Assembly: GCF_003027925.1 (NCBI RefSeq)
Contig: NZ_PYPS01000013.1
Location: 98,675 to 162,674, forward strand
Source: Micromonospora sp. RP3T
GTDB taxonomy: Bacteria; Actinomycetota; Actinomycetes; Mycobacteriales; Micromonosporaceae
Length of the DNA: 64,000 nt
Direction: 5' to 3'
Shown here: positions 42,630 to 50,874 of the stretch, piece after piece
Numbering within the stretch: position 1 is the stretch's first letter
Layout of the letters: each line of letters opens with the position of its first letter
Position numbers and translations under genes: made by a program
Notes under the pieces: model-generated
What the model saw: only the letters and a program-made list of their open reading frames with translations
The model's database searches: none
What the model was told of the DNA's origin: nothing

Positions 42630-42640
42630 GCCCGGCCGGC

Positions 42641-43201
42641 ATGACGACGAGGGAGACCGGGTTGACCGGGAGTGGCCTGAAGCAGAAGGTGGCGCGCCTG
42701 CGCCAGGCGTACGCGCCGCACGAGCACCGGCCGCTGGAGGGTTACCTGAAGGCGATGGGCACCTACGCCGGCGTGACCGGCGCGCTGGTCGGCCTGGTCC
42801 GGGCCACCGGCCGGCCGGTGCCGGAGCGGCCCTCACCCGGTGACGTGGTGCTGCTCTCGATCGCCACGCACAAGCTGAGCCGGCTGCTGTCCAAGGACGC
42901 CATCACCAGTCCGCTGCGGGCGCCGTTCACCCGCTACGACCACCCGATCGGCAGCGGCGAGGTGATGGAGCAGGTCCGGGACGAGGGCAGCCCCACCCGG
43001 CACGCGCTCGGCGAGCTGGTGAGCTGCCCGTTCTGCCTGGCGGTGTGGGTGGCCACCGGGCTCACCGGCGGCCTGGTGCTGGCCCCCCGGCTGACCCGGC
43101 TGGTGGCCACCGCGCTGACCGCTGTCGCCGCGTCCGACTTCCTCCAGATGGGGTACGCGGTGGCGCAGCGGGCCGCCGAGGGCGGACACCACGAGGAGTG
43201 A
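42641..43201 (+). CDS. DUF1360 membrane protein
   Basis: ATG 42641 gives 186 residues; TTG 42662 has the better GGGAG ribosome site and would give 179. The DUF1360 signatures are clear: VVLLSIATHKLSRLLSKDAITSPLR, then SPTRHALGELVSCPFCLAVWVATG with the conserved CPFC, and a C-terminal helix. Two to three membrane segments. DUF1360 proteins are widespread in actinobacteria and Firmicutes (some linked to sporulation), role unknown. Last gene of a three-gene run. Confidence 0.85.
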   Translation: MTTRETGLTGSGLKQKVARLRQAYAPHEHRPLEGYLKAMGTYAGVTGALVGLVRATGRPVPERPSPGDVVLLSIATHKLSRLLSKDAITSPLRAPFTRYDHPIGSGEVMEQVRDEGSPTRHALGELVSCPFCLAVWVATGLTGGLVLAPRLTRLVATALTAVAASDFLQMGYAVAQRAAEGGHHEE

Positions 43202-43206
43202 CCACG

Positions 43207-43248
43207 ACGACGAGGGGGCCGGCGCGTACGCGCCGGCCCCCTCGTCGT
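43207..43248. terminator. Perfect 42-bp palindrome between convergent genes
   Basis: All 21 pairs match from 43207 to 43248 (ACGACGAGGGGGCC... mirrored around TA), with no loop. It starts five bases after the DUF1360 stop and ends ten bases before the convergent gene's stop. As RNA it forms a very stable hairpin, so a bidirectional terminator is likely. Confidence 0.85.
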
Positions 43249-43257
43249 ACCACTCGA

Positions 43258-43461
43258 TCAGGTGGGGGTGGTGCCGTGGTCCTCGCCGGCCCAGCCGCGC
43301 GACGTCTCCGGCTCCCGCTCGTCCTCCCCGGTGACGATGTCCCGGTCCACCGCGGTGCGGTCGTGCTCGTTGGCGAAGTCCGGCTCCGGCAGCGTGTCCA
43401 CGCCCTCCGGGGGCTGGCCGAGCGCCGCCAGGTGCTCGTGCTCGGGTTCGCGGTCGGTCAT
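43258..43461 (-). CDS. Small acidic hypothetical protein
   Basis: The 67-residue product is rich in Glu, Asp and Pro (MTDREPEHEHLAALG, PEDFANEHDRTAVDRDIVTG pattern), with no helix or membrane segment predicted by eye. It is followed by the perfect palindrome. Coding support is the clean frame, the MTD start behind GAGAGGA, and position. Function unknown. Confidence 0.55.
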   Translation of the reverse strand: MTDREPEHEHLAALGQPPEGVDTLPEPDFANEHDRTAVDRDIVTGEDEREPETSRGWAGEDHGTTPT

Positions 43462-43488
43462 GTCGGGTCCTCTCGTCGGCGCGGGGGC

Positions 43489-43713
43489 TCAGGCGACCGT
43501 GCCACCCAGCAGGTCCGCCACCTCGTCCACCGCGTACTCGCCCTGGGGGAGCGCGGCGATCCGGGTGAGCAGCTCCGCCGGAAGCTCGGCGGCCACCGCG
43601 CGGCGGTAGATGTCGGTCTGACTGATCCGCTCCTGGCCGTGGTAGAGGTCGTCGAGCAGGTCGTCGAGCGGCCTGGTGTCCGGCTGCTCGGTCACTGGCG
43701 CGTCATCGGTCAC
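43489..43713 (-). CDS. Small acidic helical hypothetical protein
   Basis: GTG 43713 has GTAGGTGG upstream; product 74 residues. It is all-helical by appearance (LDDLLDDLYHGQERISQTDIYRRAVAAELP, ALPQGEYAVDEVADLLGG), with alternating acidic patches. Similar short proteins are found beside housekeeping genes in actinomycetes; no function assigned. The next gene begins 27 bases on. Confidence 0.6.
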   Translation of the reverse strand: MTDDAPVTEQPDTRPLDDLLDDLYHGQERISQTDIYRRAVAAELPAELLTRIAALPQGEYAVDEVADLLGGTVA

Positions 43714-43762
43714 GCCGACCACCTACCCGGCCCCGAACCGGTCAAACGCCGCCCAACGGAGC

Positions 43763-44851
43763 TCAGGCGGGGGTGGGCAGCGCGGCGCGGCGGGCGCGGA
43801 CCGCCTGGGCCAGGTGGTCGAGCACCTCGTCGGTGGTGTCCCAGCCGATGCAGGCGTCGGTGACCGACTTGCCGTACTCCAGCTCCCGGGTCGGGTCCAG
43901 GTCCTGCCGGCCTTCGTGCAGGAAGCTCTCCAACATGATCCCCACGATGCCGCGCTGCCCGGCGGCGAGCTGCCCGGCCACGTCCGCGGCGACCAGCGGC
44001 TGGTTGCGGTGGTCCTTGCCGCTGTTCGCGTGACTGGCGTCGATCACCACGCGCTCGGGCAGTCCGGCGGCGCGCAGCAGGTCCAGCGCCCCGGCCACCG
44101 ACTCCGCGTCGTAGTTGGGCCGGCCACCGCCGCCGCGCAGCACCAGGTGCCCGTCGGCGTTGCCCCGGGTGTGCATGATCGCCGGGATGCCGGAGACGTC
44201 GATGCCGGGGAAGACGTGCGGTACGCCGGCCGCCCGGATCGCGTCGACAGCCGTGCCGATGCTGCCGTCGGGGCGGTTCTTCATGCCGATCGGCATGGAC
44301 AGGCCGGAGGCGAGCTGCCGGTGCACCTGGCTCTCCACGGTCCGGGCGCCGATCGCGCCCCAGGCCACCGTGTCGGCGATGTACTGCGGGGTGATCGGGT
44401 CGAGGAACTCGCAGCCCACCGGCAGGCCCAGCCGCAGCACGTCGAGCAGGAGCGCCCGCGCGGTCCGCAGACCGGTGTTCACGTCGCCCGAACCGTCCAG
44501 CGCCGGGTCGTTGATCAGGCCCTTCCAGCCCACCGTCGAGCGCGGCTTCTCGAAGTAGACCCGCATCACCACCAGCAGGTCGTCGGCGACCCGGTCGGCC
44601 GCCTCACGCAGCCGTCCGGCGTACTCCAGCGCGGCGGCCGGGTCGTGCACCGAGCACGGGCCGACCACCACCAGCAGTCGGTCGTCGGCGCGGTCCAGCA
44701 CCCGGGCGACCGCGCGCCGGCCGGTTATGACGGCCTCGGCGAGCGGCGCGTCGAGCGGCAGGTGATGGTGGAGCAGGGCCGGGGTGGTCAACGGCACGAC
44801 GCGGTCGATCCGCTGGTCGATGACCCGGCGGGCGTCCGGAGACGTGGTCAC
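43763..44851 (-). CDS. aroG: 3-Deoxy-7-phosphoheptulonate synthase, class I
   Basis: GTG 44851 with AAGGA gives 362 residues. The enzyme joins phosphoenolpyruvate and erythrose 4-phosphate, the first step of the shikimate pathway. The AroAI motifs are present: VVVGPCSVHDPAAALEY, VYFEKPRSTVGWKG, MKNRPDGSIGTAVDAI, IDASHANSGKDHRNQ and GIMLESFLHEG. This is the enterobacterial AroFGH-like class, less common than class II in actinomycetes. A structured leader at 44901-44999 suggests RNA-level control, plausibly by aromatic amino acids (inference). Confidence 0.93.
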   Translation of the reverse strand: MTTSPDARRVIDQRIDRVVPLTTPALLHHHLPLDAPLAEAVITGRRAVARVLDRADDRLLVVVGPCSVHDPAAALEYAGRLREAADRVADDLLVVMRVYFEKPRSTVGWKGLINDPALDGSGDVNTGLRTARALLLDVLRLGLPVGCEFLDPITPQYIADTVAWGAIGARTVESQVHRQLASGLSMPIGMKNRPDGSIGTAVDAIRAAGVPHVFPGIDVSGIPAIMHTRGNADGHLVLRGGGGRPNYDAESVAGALDLLRAAGLPERVVIDASHANSGKDHRNQPLVAADVAGQLAAGQRGIVGIMLESFLHEGRQDLDPTRELEYGKSVTDACIGWDTTDEVLDHLAQAVRARRAALPTPA

Positions 44852-44900
44852 GGTGGGAATCCTTCCGCCGACCGCGCCCCGGGGCCGGCGCCCAGGGTGT

Positions 44901-44999
44901 CGAGCCGGCTGCTCGCATGCGAAAGGGCAGGGAATCATCCCTGCCCGGCCGGCTCGAAGAGGAGGTGACGTCAGCTCACGGTCGAGTCACCGGCTCCTC
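44901..44999 (-). promoter_or_regulatory. Structured 5' leader of the DAHP synthase gene
   Basis: Two nested structures lie 50 bases upstream of the GTG. Outer arms CGAGCCGGC (44901-44909) and GCCGGCTCG (44948-44956) enclose an 8-bp hairpin GGGCAGGG/CCCTGCCC (44925-44946) and the palindrome TCGCATGCGA (44913-44922). A second hairpin pairs 44959-44969 with 44986-44999 (GAGGAG/CTCCTC, GTGAC/GTCAC). This could be a riboswitch or attenuator; no Trp, Phe or Tyr-rich leader peptide was found. Confidence 0.55.
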
Positions 45000-45112
45000 C
45001 AGCCGGCTGCCTAAACCATCGATACGACCGCGTCACGTCAGCCAGCGTACCCGACGCGCCCGGGAATGCCCGTGCCGTTCCGCCAAGCGGGACGCGGGGT
45101 ATGGAGGAACCC

Positions 45113-45328
45113 ATGAGCCACCATCAGAGCGACCAGGACCGGATCGAATCCCGCGCGCACCTGCTGCCCGAGGAGGTGGCGGCGGGCAGCGACGACGCGC
45201 AGGCCCAGGCCGACGCGATCCTCGCCGAGTCGGATCTCCGGGAGGAGGACCAGAACGCCGCCCCGGACACGGTGCTGGAGCACCGCACGTCCGCCGAGAC
45301 CGTCACCCCCGTCGAGCCTCCCGACTGA
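45113..45328 (+). CDS. Small acidic hypothetical protein
   Basis: ATG 45113 with GGAGG six bases upstream is preferred to ATG 45101. The 71-residue product is acidic (MSHHQSDQDRIESRAHLLPEEVAAG, DAQAQADAILAESDLREED) and mostly helical. No known domain. Its last 26 bases overlap the convergent catalase-like gene. Confidence 0.6.
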   Translation: MSHHQSDQDRIESRAHLLPEEVAAGSDDAQAQADAILAESDLREEDQNAAPDTVLEHRTSAETVTPVEPPD

Positions 45329-46013
45329 GCGGCGCGCCCCGGCCGCGGCGGGACCCCCGGTAACTGGCGTCCCGCAACCGGGCCAGCGGGCCGGCCAGCC
45401 GCAGCCCGGGCGGCACGTTGCCGATCGGGTCGAAGGCCGGCACGGCGTCCTCCGGGTCGCCGTGCCGGCCACCCAGGCGCACCTCGCCGAACGGCCGCCA
45501 CGGACCCGCCGCCGAGGCCACCGCGAGCACCAGCCGGGGCTCGTCGCCGGCCACCGCCGCGTCCGCCTCGGCGAGCGTGCGACCCAGGTCGGGTGAGTCC
45601 GGGTCGGCCAGCACGGCCAGGAACAGCCGCCGGGCCCCGGCCCGGAACGACATGATCGAGGTGTACGTCCCGGTGAAGCGCCGCCGGGGCAGCGGCAGGT
45701 TGCGTAGCACCGGCGCGGCGCCGCTGGAACTGACCAGCAGATCGATCGGTGGTTCCGGGGCCCGGTGCAGCCGGACCGCCACGCCCAGCACGTCCGGCCA
45801 GCCGGGCGGCGTCGGCGTGCCCTTGGAGAGCCGGACGGTGGCCGGCCACCGGCCGGGCAGGTCCAGCAGCGGTACCCCGGTCGGCGGTCCCGGCGTACCC
45901 CAGATCATCGCCTCGGCGGCGAACACACGACCGGCGGGATGCAGCAGCCGGGCGTGCCGGAGCCGGGCCAGCGCGGCGGCGGCCCGCTCGACGGCGGACG
46001 GTGCGGGGGTCAT
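45303..46013 (-). CDS. Catalase-fold-like protein of unknown activity
   Basis: The 236-residue product contains LLHPAGRVFAAEAMIWG and VRLSKGTPTPPGWPDVLGVAVRLH, which correspond to the start and the R-S-x-G-pD-x-G-x-AxR core of the catalase superfamily. It is half the length of catalase and lacks an obvious proximal Tyr heme motif, so catalase activity is doubtful. Relatives in actinomycetes are often labelled phosphodiesterase, which I cannot support. Cytoplasmic; single gene. Confidence 0.7.
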   Translation of the reverse strand: MTPAPSAVERAAAALARLRHARLLHPAGRVFAAEAMIWGTPGPPTGVPLLDLPGRWPATVRLSKGTPTPPGWPDVLGVAVRLHRAPEPPIDLLVSSSGAAPVLRNLPLPRRRFTGTYTSIMSFRAGARRLFLAVLADPDSPDLGRTLAEADAAVAGDEPRLVLAVASAAGPWRPFGEVRLGGRHGDPEDAVPAFDPIGNVPPGLRLAGPLARLRDASYRGSRRGRGAPLSREARRG

Positions 46014-46093
46014 GCCGAGCTGATACCCAGTCCCGCCGCGACGACGCGGGCGCGGGCGCCCTTTCCGCCCACCGGATCGGATAGCGTCGTGCC

Positions 46094-47386
46094 ATGCCCG
46101 ACAGCGGTTTCCCCTGGCCGATCGAGACGACCCGACTGGACAACGGCCTGCGTGTGGTGGTGAGCGAGGACCGCACCGCCCCGGCCGTGGCGGTCAACCT
46201 CTGGTACGACGTGGGGTCCCGCCACGAACCGGCGGGCCAGACCGGCTTCGCCCACCTCTTCGAGCACCTGATGTTCGAGGGCTCGGTGAACGTGGCGAAG
46301 ACCGAGCACATGAAGTTGATCCAGGGCGCCGGCGGCTCACTCAACGCGACCACCAACCCGGACCGGACCAACTACTTCGAGACCGTTCCGGCCGAGCACC
46401 TGGAGTTGGCGCTCTGGCTGGAGGCCGACCGGATGGGCGGTCTGGTGCCGGCGCTCACCCAGGAGACGCTCGACAACCAGCGCGACGTGGTGAAGAACGA
46501 ACGGCGGCAGCGCTACGAGAACGTCCCCTACGGCGACGCCTGGCTGCGGCTGCTGCCGCTGCTCTACCCGCCCGGCCACCCCTACCACCACGCCACGATC
46601 GGGTCGATGGCCGACCTGAACGCCGCCGACCTGGCCACCTTCCAGGCGTTCCACACCACCTACTACGCGCCGAACAACGCGGTGCTCACCGTGGCCGGCG
46701 ACGCCCCCGCCGCGGAGGTGTTCGCACTGGCCGACAAGTACTTCGGCGGCCTCGCGCCGCGCCCGGACATCCCGGCAGCCCCGGACGGCCGCACCGTGCC
46801 GGCCACCGGCCGGCCGGCGGTGGAGACGGTCACCGCCGACGTGCCCGCCCCCCGCGTCTACCTCGCGCACCGCACCCACCCGTTCGGCGCCACCGGGTAC
46901 GACGTGACCACGGTCCTCGCCACCGTGCTGGGCAGCGGCCGGGGCAGTCGGCTCTACCAGCGGCTCGCCGACGGCGAACGGATCGCCCAGCCGGACCTGA
47001 TCGGGGCGTACGGGGTCGACCTGGCGCACGCGCCGGCCCCGCTGATCGCCACCGCCACCGCCCGCCCCGGCGTGACCGCCGACCGGCTGCGCGACGGGCT
47101 GGCCGAGGTGGTCGACGAACTGGCCACCGTGCCGGTGACCGCCGCCGAGCTGGACCGGGCCAAGGCGCTGCTGAGCACCTCGTGGTGGCGGCAGATGTCC
47201 ACCGTGGACGGCCGCGCCGACACGCTCGGCCGCTACGCCACCCAGTTCGGCGACCCGGCCCGCGCCGCCGACCGGCTGCCCGGCTGGCTCGCCGTCACCG
47301 CCGAGCAGATCGCCGAGCAGGCCGCCGAGCTGCTCGGCGCCGCCGACCGGGTGATCCTGACCTACCTGCCCGAGGAGACCTCATGA
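46094..47386 (+). CDS. M16 family zinc peptidase, catalytic subunit
   Basis: The 430-residue product has the inverted zinc motif HLFEHLMFEG (His54, Glu57, His58) and the second-site Glu in LDNQRDVVKNERRQRYEN. The C-terminal half is the M16C fold (HPFGATGYDVTTVLATVLGSGRGSRLYQRL). It resembles bacterial processing-type peptidases that form a dimer with an inactive partner, here the next gene. No signal peptide, so cytoplasmic or released by lysis. Overlaps the partner by ATGA. Confidence 0.93.
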   Translation: MPDSGFPWPIETTRLDNGLRVVVSEDRTAPAVAVNLWYDVGSRHEPAGQTGFAHLFEHLMFEGSVNVAKTEHMKLIQGAGGSLNATTNPDRTNYFETVPAEHLELALWLEADRMGGLVPALTQETLDNQRDVVKNERRQRYENVPYGDAWLRLLPLLYPPGHPYHHATIGSMADLNAADLATFQAFHTTYYAPNNAVLTVAGDAPAAEVFALADKYFGGLAPRPDIPAAPDGRTVPATGRPAVETVTADVPAPRVYLAHRTHPFGATGYDVTTVLATVLGSGRGSRLYQRLADGERIAQPDLIGAYGVDLAHAPAPLIATATARPGVTADRLRDGLAEVVDELATVPVTAAELDRAKALLSTSWWRQMSTVDGRADTLGRYATQFGDPARAADRLPGWLAVTAEQIAEQAAELLGAADRVILTYLPEETS

Positions 47387-48726
47387 CGCTGATCGCCACC
47401 CGTCCCGGCCCGGGCGCCGCCCGCGCCTACCGGTTCCCGCAGGTGGTCCGGCGGACGGTGGCCGGTGGTCGGGTGGTCGCCGCGCACCTGCCCGGGCAGA
47501 ACCTCGCCGTCGCGTTGCTGCTGCTCGACGGTGGCGCCGGCCGGGAGCCGGTCGGCAAGGAGGGCCTCGGCGCGGTGCTGGCCAAGGCGCTGGAGGAGGG
47601 CACCGCGCACCGGGACGCCACCACGTACGCGTTGGCCATCGAGGCGCTCGGCACCGAGCTGGTGACCGGGCTCGACTGGGACTCGTTCCAGGTCAGCGTG
47701 CAGGTCCCGGTGGACCGGCTGAGCGCGGCGGTGGAGCTGATGGCCGAGGCGGTCCGCACGCCGCGGCTCGATCCGGCCGACGTGCTGCGGGTCCGCGACG
47801 ACGAGGCGACCGCGCTGCGGATGGACTGGGCCAACCCGGGCCCCCGCGCCGACGCGGTGCTGCGCGCGGACCTGTTCGGCGTCGAACACCGGTGGGGCCG
47901 CCCGCTCTACGGCGACCCGGACAGCGTGGCCGCGCTGGAGGCGGACGACGTCACGGTCTTCCACTCGGAGTGGTTCATCCGCCCCGGCACGCTGATCGTC
48001 GCCGGCGACCTGGAACGGATCGACCTGGACGCGCTCGGCGCGGCGGCCTTCGTCGGCACCGGTGGCGGCCCGGTCGACCGGGGCGGCCCGATCGAGGTGC
48101 CGCTCGCCGACCGGCGGCGGATCATCCTGGTCGACCGGCCCGGCTCGGTGCAGTCGACGCTGCGGCTGGGCCACCCGTCCCCGCACCGCGGCCACCCCGA
48201 CCACGTGCCGATGACGCTCGCCGGCACCGTGCTCGGCGGCGCGTTCACCTCCCGCCTCAACCACCTGATCCGCGAGGTGCGCGGCTACACGTACGGGATC
48301 CGGGGCGACTTCGCCTCGTCGCGCCGGTTCGGCCGGTTCGCGGTCAGCTCCGGCGTGCAGACCGCGGTGACCGCGCCGGCGCTCGTGGAGTCGGTGGGCG
48401 AGGTCTCGCGTACCCGGGAGACCGGGGTGACCGAGGAGGAGCTGGAGGTGGCCCGCTCCTGGCGGGCCGGGCAGCTCTCGGTCGAGTTGCAGAGCCCGCG
48501 GGCGATCGCGTCGGCACTCACCACGCTGGTGGTGCACGACCTGCCGGACGACTACCACGCCACGCTGCGCGAGGCGCTGCTCGCGGCCACCGCCGAGGAG
48601 GTCTCCGCGGCCGCCGCGACGCATCTGCACCCGGAGGCGCTGACGCTGGTGGTCGAGGGCGATGCGGCGGTGATCCGGGACGAACTGGTGGCCGCCGACC
48701 TCGGCGAGGTGGTCGACCACGCCTGA
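47383..48726 (+). CDS. M16 family peptidase, non-catalytic partner
   Basis: ATG 47383 overlaps the upstream stop. The 447-residue product has the M16 fold but not the HxxEH motif: the equivalent place reads LGAVLAKALEEGT. SRLNHLIREVRGYTYGIRGDF matches the R/Y motif of the C-terminal M16 domain that completes the active site of the partner. The two subunits should form an alpha-beta heterodimer, as in mitochondrial processing peptidase and Sphingomonas Sph2681/82. Confidence 0.93.
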   Translation: MTLIATRPGPGAARAYRFPQVVRRTVAGGRVVAAHLPGQNLAVALLLLDGGAGREPVGKEGLGAVLAKALEEGTAHRDATTYALAIEALGTELVTGLDWDSFQVSVQVPVDRLSAAVELMAEAVRTPRLDPADVLRVRDDEATALRMDWANPGPRADAVLRADLFGVEHRWGRPLYGDPDSVAALEADDVTVFHSEWFIRPGTLIVAGDLERIDLDALGAAAFVGTGGGPVDRGGPIEVPLADRRRIILVDRPGSVQSTLRLGHPSPHRGHPDHVPMTLAGTVLGGAFTSRLNHLIREVRGYTYGIRGDFASSRRFGRFAVSSGVQTAVTAPALVESVGEVSRTRETGVTEEELEVARSWRAGQLSVELQSPRAIASALTTLVVHDLPDDYHATLREALLAATAEEVSAAAATHLHPEALTLVVEGDAAVIRDELVAADLGEVVDHA

Positions 48727-48751
48727 CCGGTGGGGGCGGCGGGGTGTGTGA

Positions 48752-49846
<1,095 letters not shown>

Positions 49847-49928
49847 CCCGCCCCGGGGCCGTCCGGCCCGCGTTACCCCGCCCGCGGCGGCGGGTAGACC
49901 GCGGTGCCGACACCGAGAGGGGAGCACC

Positions 49929-50345
49929 ATGACAACGGTCGGAGAGTTCATGACGACCCGGTTGGTGACGATGGACGGCAACGACACGCTCACCGCGGCG
50001 GCGCAGGAGATGCGCGACAGCGCCATCGGCGACGTGGTGGTGACCGACGGCGACAACGTGGTCGGCATCGTCACGGACCGGGACATCACGGTCCGGGGCG
50101 TGGCCGAGGACCGTAACCCCGCCACCACCCGGCTCAACGAGATCACCAGCAAGGACGTGGTGACGGTGAGCCAGTACGACGACGCGGTGGCCGCCGCCGA
50201 CCTGATGCGCACGTACGCGGTCCGCCGGCTCCCGGTCATCGAGGACGGGAAGCTGGTCGGCCTGGTGTCGATGGGTGACCTGGCGGTGGAGCGGGAACCC
50301 CAGTCGGTGCTCGCCGACATCAGCGCCGACGACCCCAACAACTGA
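49929..50345 (+). CDS. CBS domain protein
   Basis: The 138-residue product consists of two CBS repeats (VGEFMTTRLVTMDGNDTLTAAAQ and EITSKDVVTVSQYDDAVAAADLM), with GVVVTDGDNVVGIVTDRDI and RLPVIEDGKLVGLVSMGDLA. Such pairs bind adenine nucleotides such as AMP or ATP and act as energy sensors. GGGGAG precedes the ATG. A 12-bp hairpin follows the stop. Stand-alone form, partner unknown. Confidence 0.9.
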   Translation: MTTVGEFMTTRLVTMDGNDTLTAAAQEMRDSAIGDVVVTDGDNVVGIVTDRDITVRGVAEDRNPATTRLNEITSKDVVTVSQYDDAVAAADLMRTYAVRRLPVIEDGKLVGLVSMGDLAVEREPQSVLADISADDPNN

Positions 50346-50360
50346 CCTGCAGACGCGGTG

Positions 50361-50387
50361 ACGCCGCCCCCGGTTCGGGGGCGGCGT
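50361..50387 (+). terminator. Terminator after the CBS gene
   Basis: Perfect 12-bp stem ACGCCGCCCCCG/CGGGGGCGGCGT with loop GTT, 16 bases after the stop. Confidence 0.8.
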
Positions 50388-50502
50388 TCCGCGTGTCCGG
50401 TCCGGTTCGCCTCACCCGATCCGGGCGAGGTTGACCCGGGGGCGCGGCGGGGACCCGTGCGGTCGACGAGGAGGCCGCCGAGCGCGGGAGGAGTCACCTT
50501 CG

Positions 50503-50874
50503 ATGGTGGACACGACCACGAGATTCTTCGAGGACCTGGACCGGCGCGGGTTCGAGCCGCTGCTGGTCAAGACGTCCGGGACGCTCCGGTTTGACCTTCA
50601 TGAGGGCGCGCGGACCACGCACTGGCTGCTGGAGATCGACCGGGGCGACCTGCGGGTCCGGCAGGAGGACGGCGAGGCGGACACCGTGGTCGGCACCGAG
50701 CCCCGGCTGTTCGGGGCGCTCGTCGACGGCGAGGAGAACGCCATCGCCGCGTTGCTGCGCGGCGACATGACGGTCGTCGGCGACCTCCGGCTCGTGTTGC
50801 AGATCGAGCGCGTCTTTCCGGGCCCGCCGGACTCCCGCGGGCCGCGCCACGCATTCGCCAGGAGGGCCGCCTGA
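50503..50874 (+). CDS. SCP2 sterol-binding-like small protein
   Basis: ATG 50503 with GGGAGGAG upstream gives 123 residues. The SCP2 fold pattern is visible: GTLRFDLHEGARTTHWLLEIDRGDLRVR, ADTVVGTEPRLFGALVDGEEN, LLRGDMTVVGDLRLVLQIERVF. SCP2 domains bind lipids. Its TGA overlaps the ATG of the debranching enzyme gene (TGATG), so these two are made together, an unexplained but clear coupling. Confidence 0.82.
   Translation: MVDTTTRFFEDLDRRGFEPLLVKTSGTLRFDLHEGARTTHWLLEIDRGDLRVRQEDGEADTVVGTEPRLFGALVDGEENAIAALLRGDMTVVGDLRLVLQIERVFPGPPDSRGPRHAFARRAA

Noticed and set aside
44852..45000. T-box or trp-type attenuator in the DAHP synthase leader
   Set aside because: No tandem Trp/Phe/Tyr codons follow a ribosome site and no T-box sequence was seen. 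The structure is kept as an unassigned leader.
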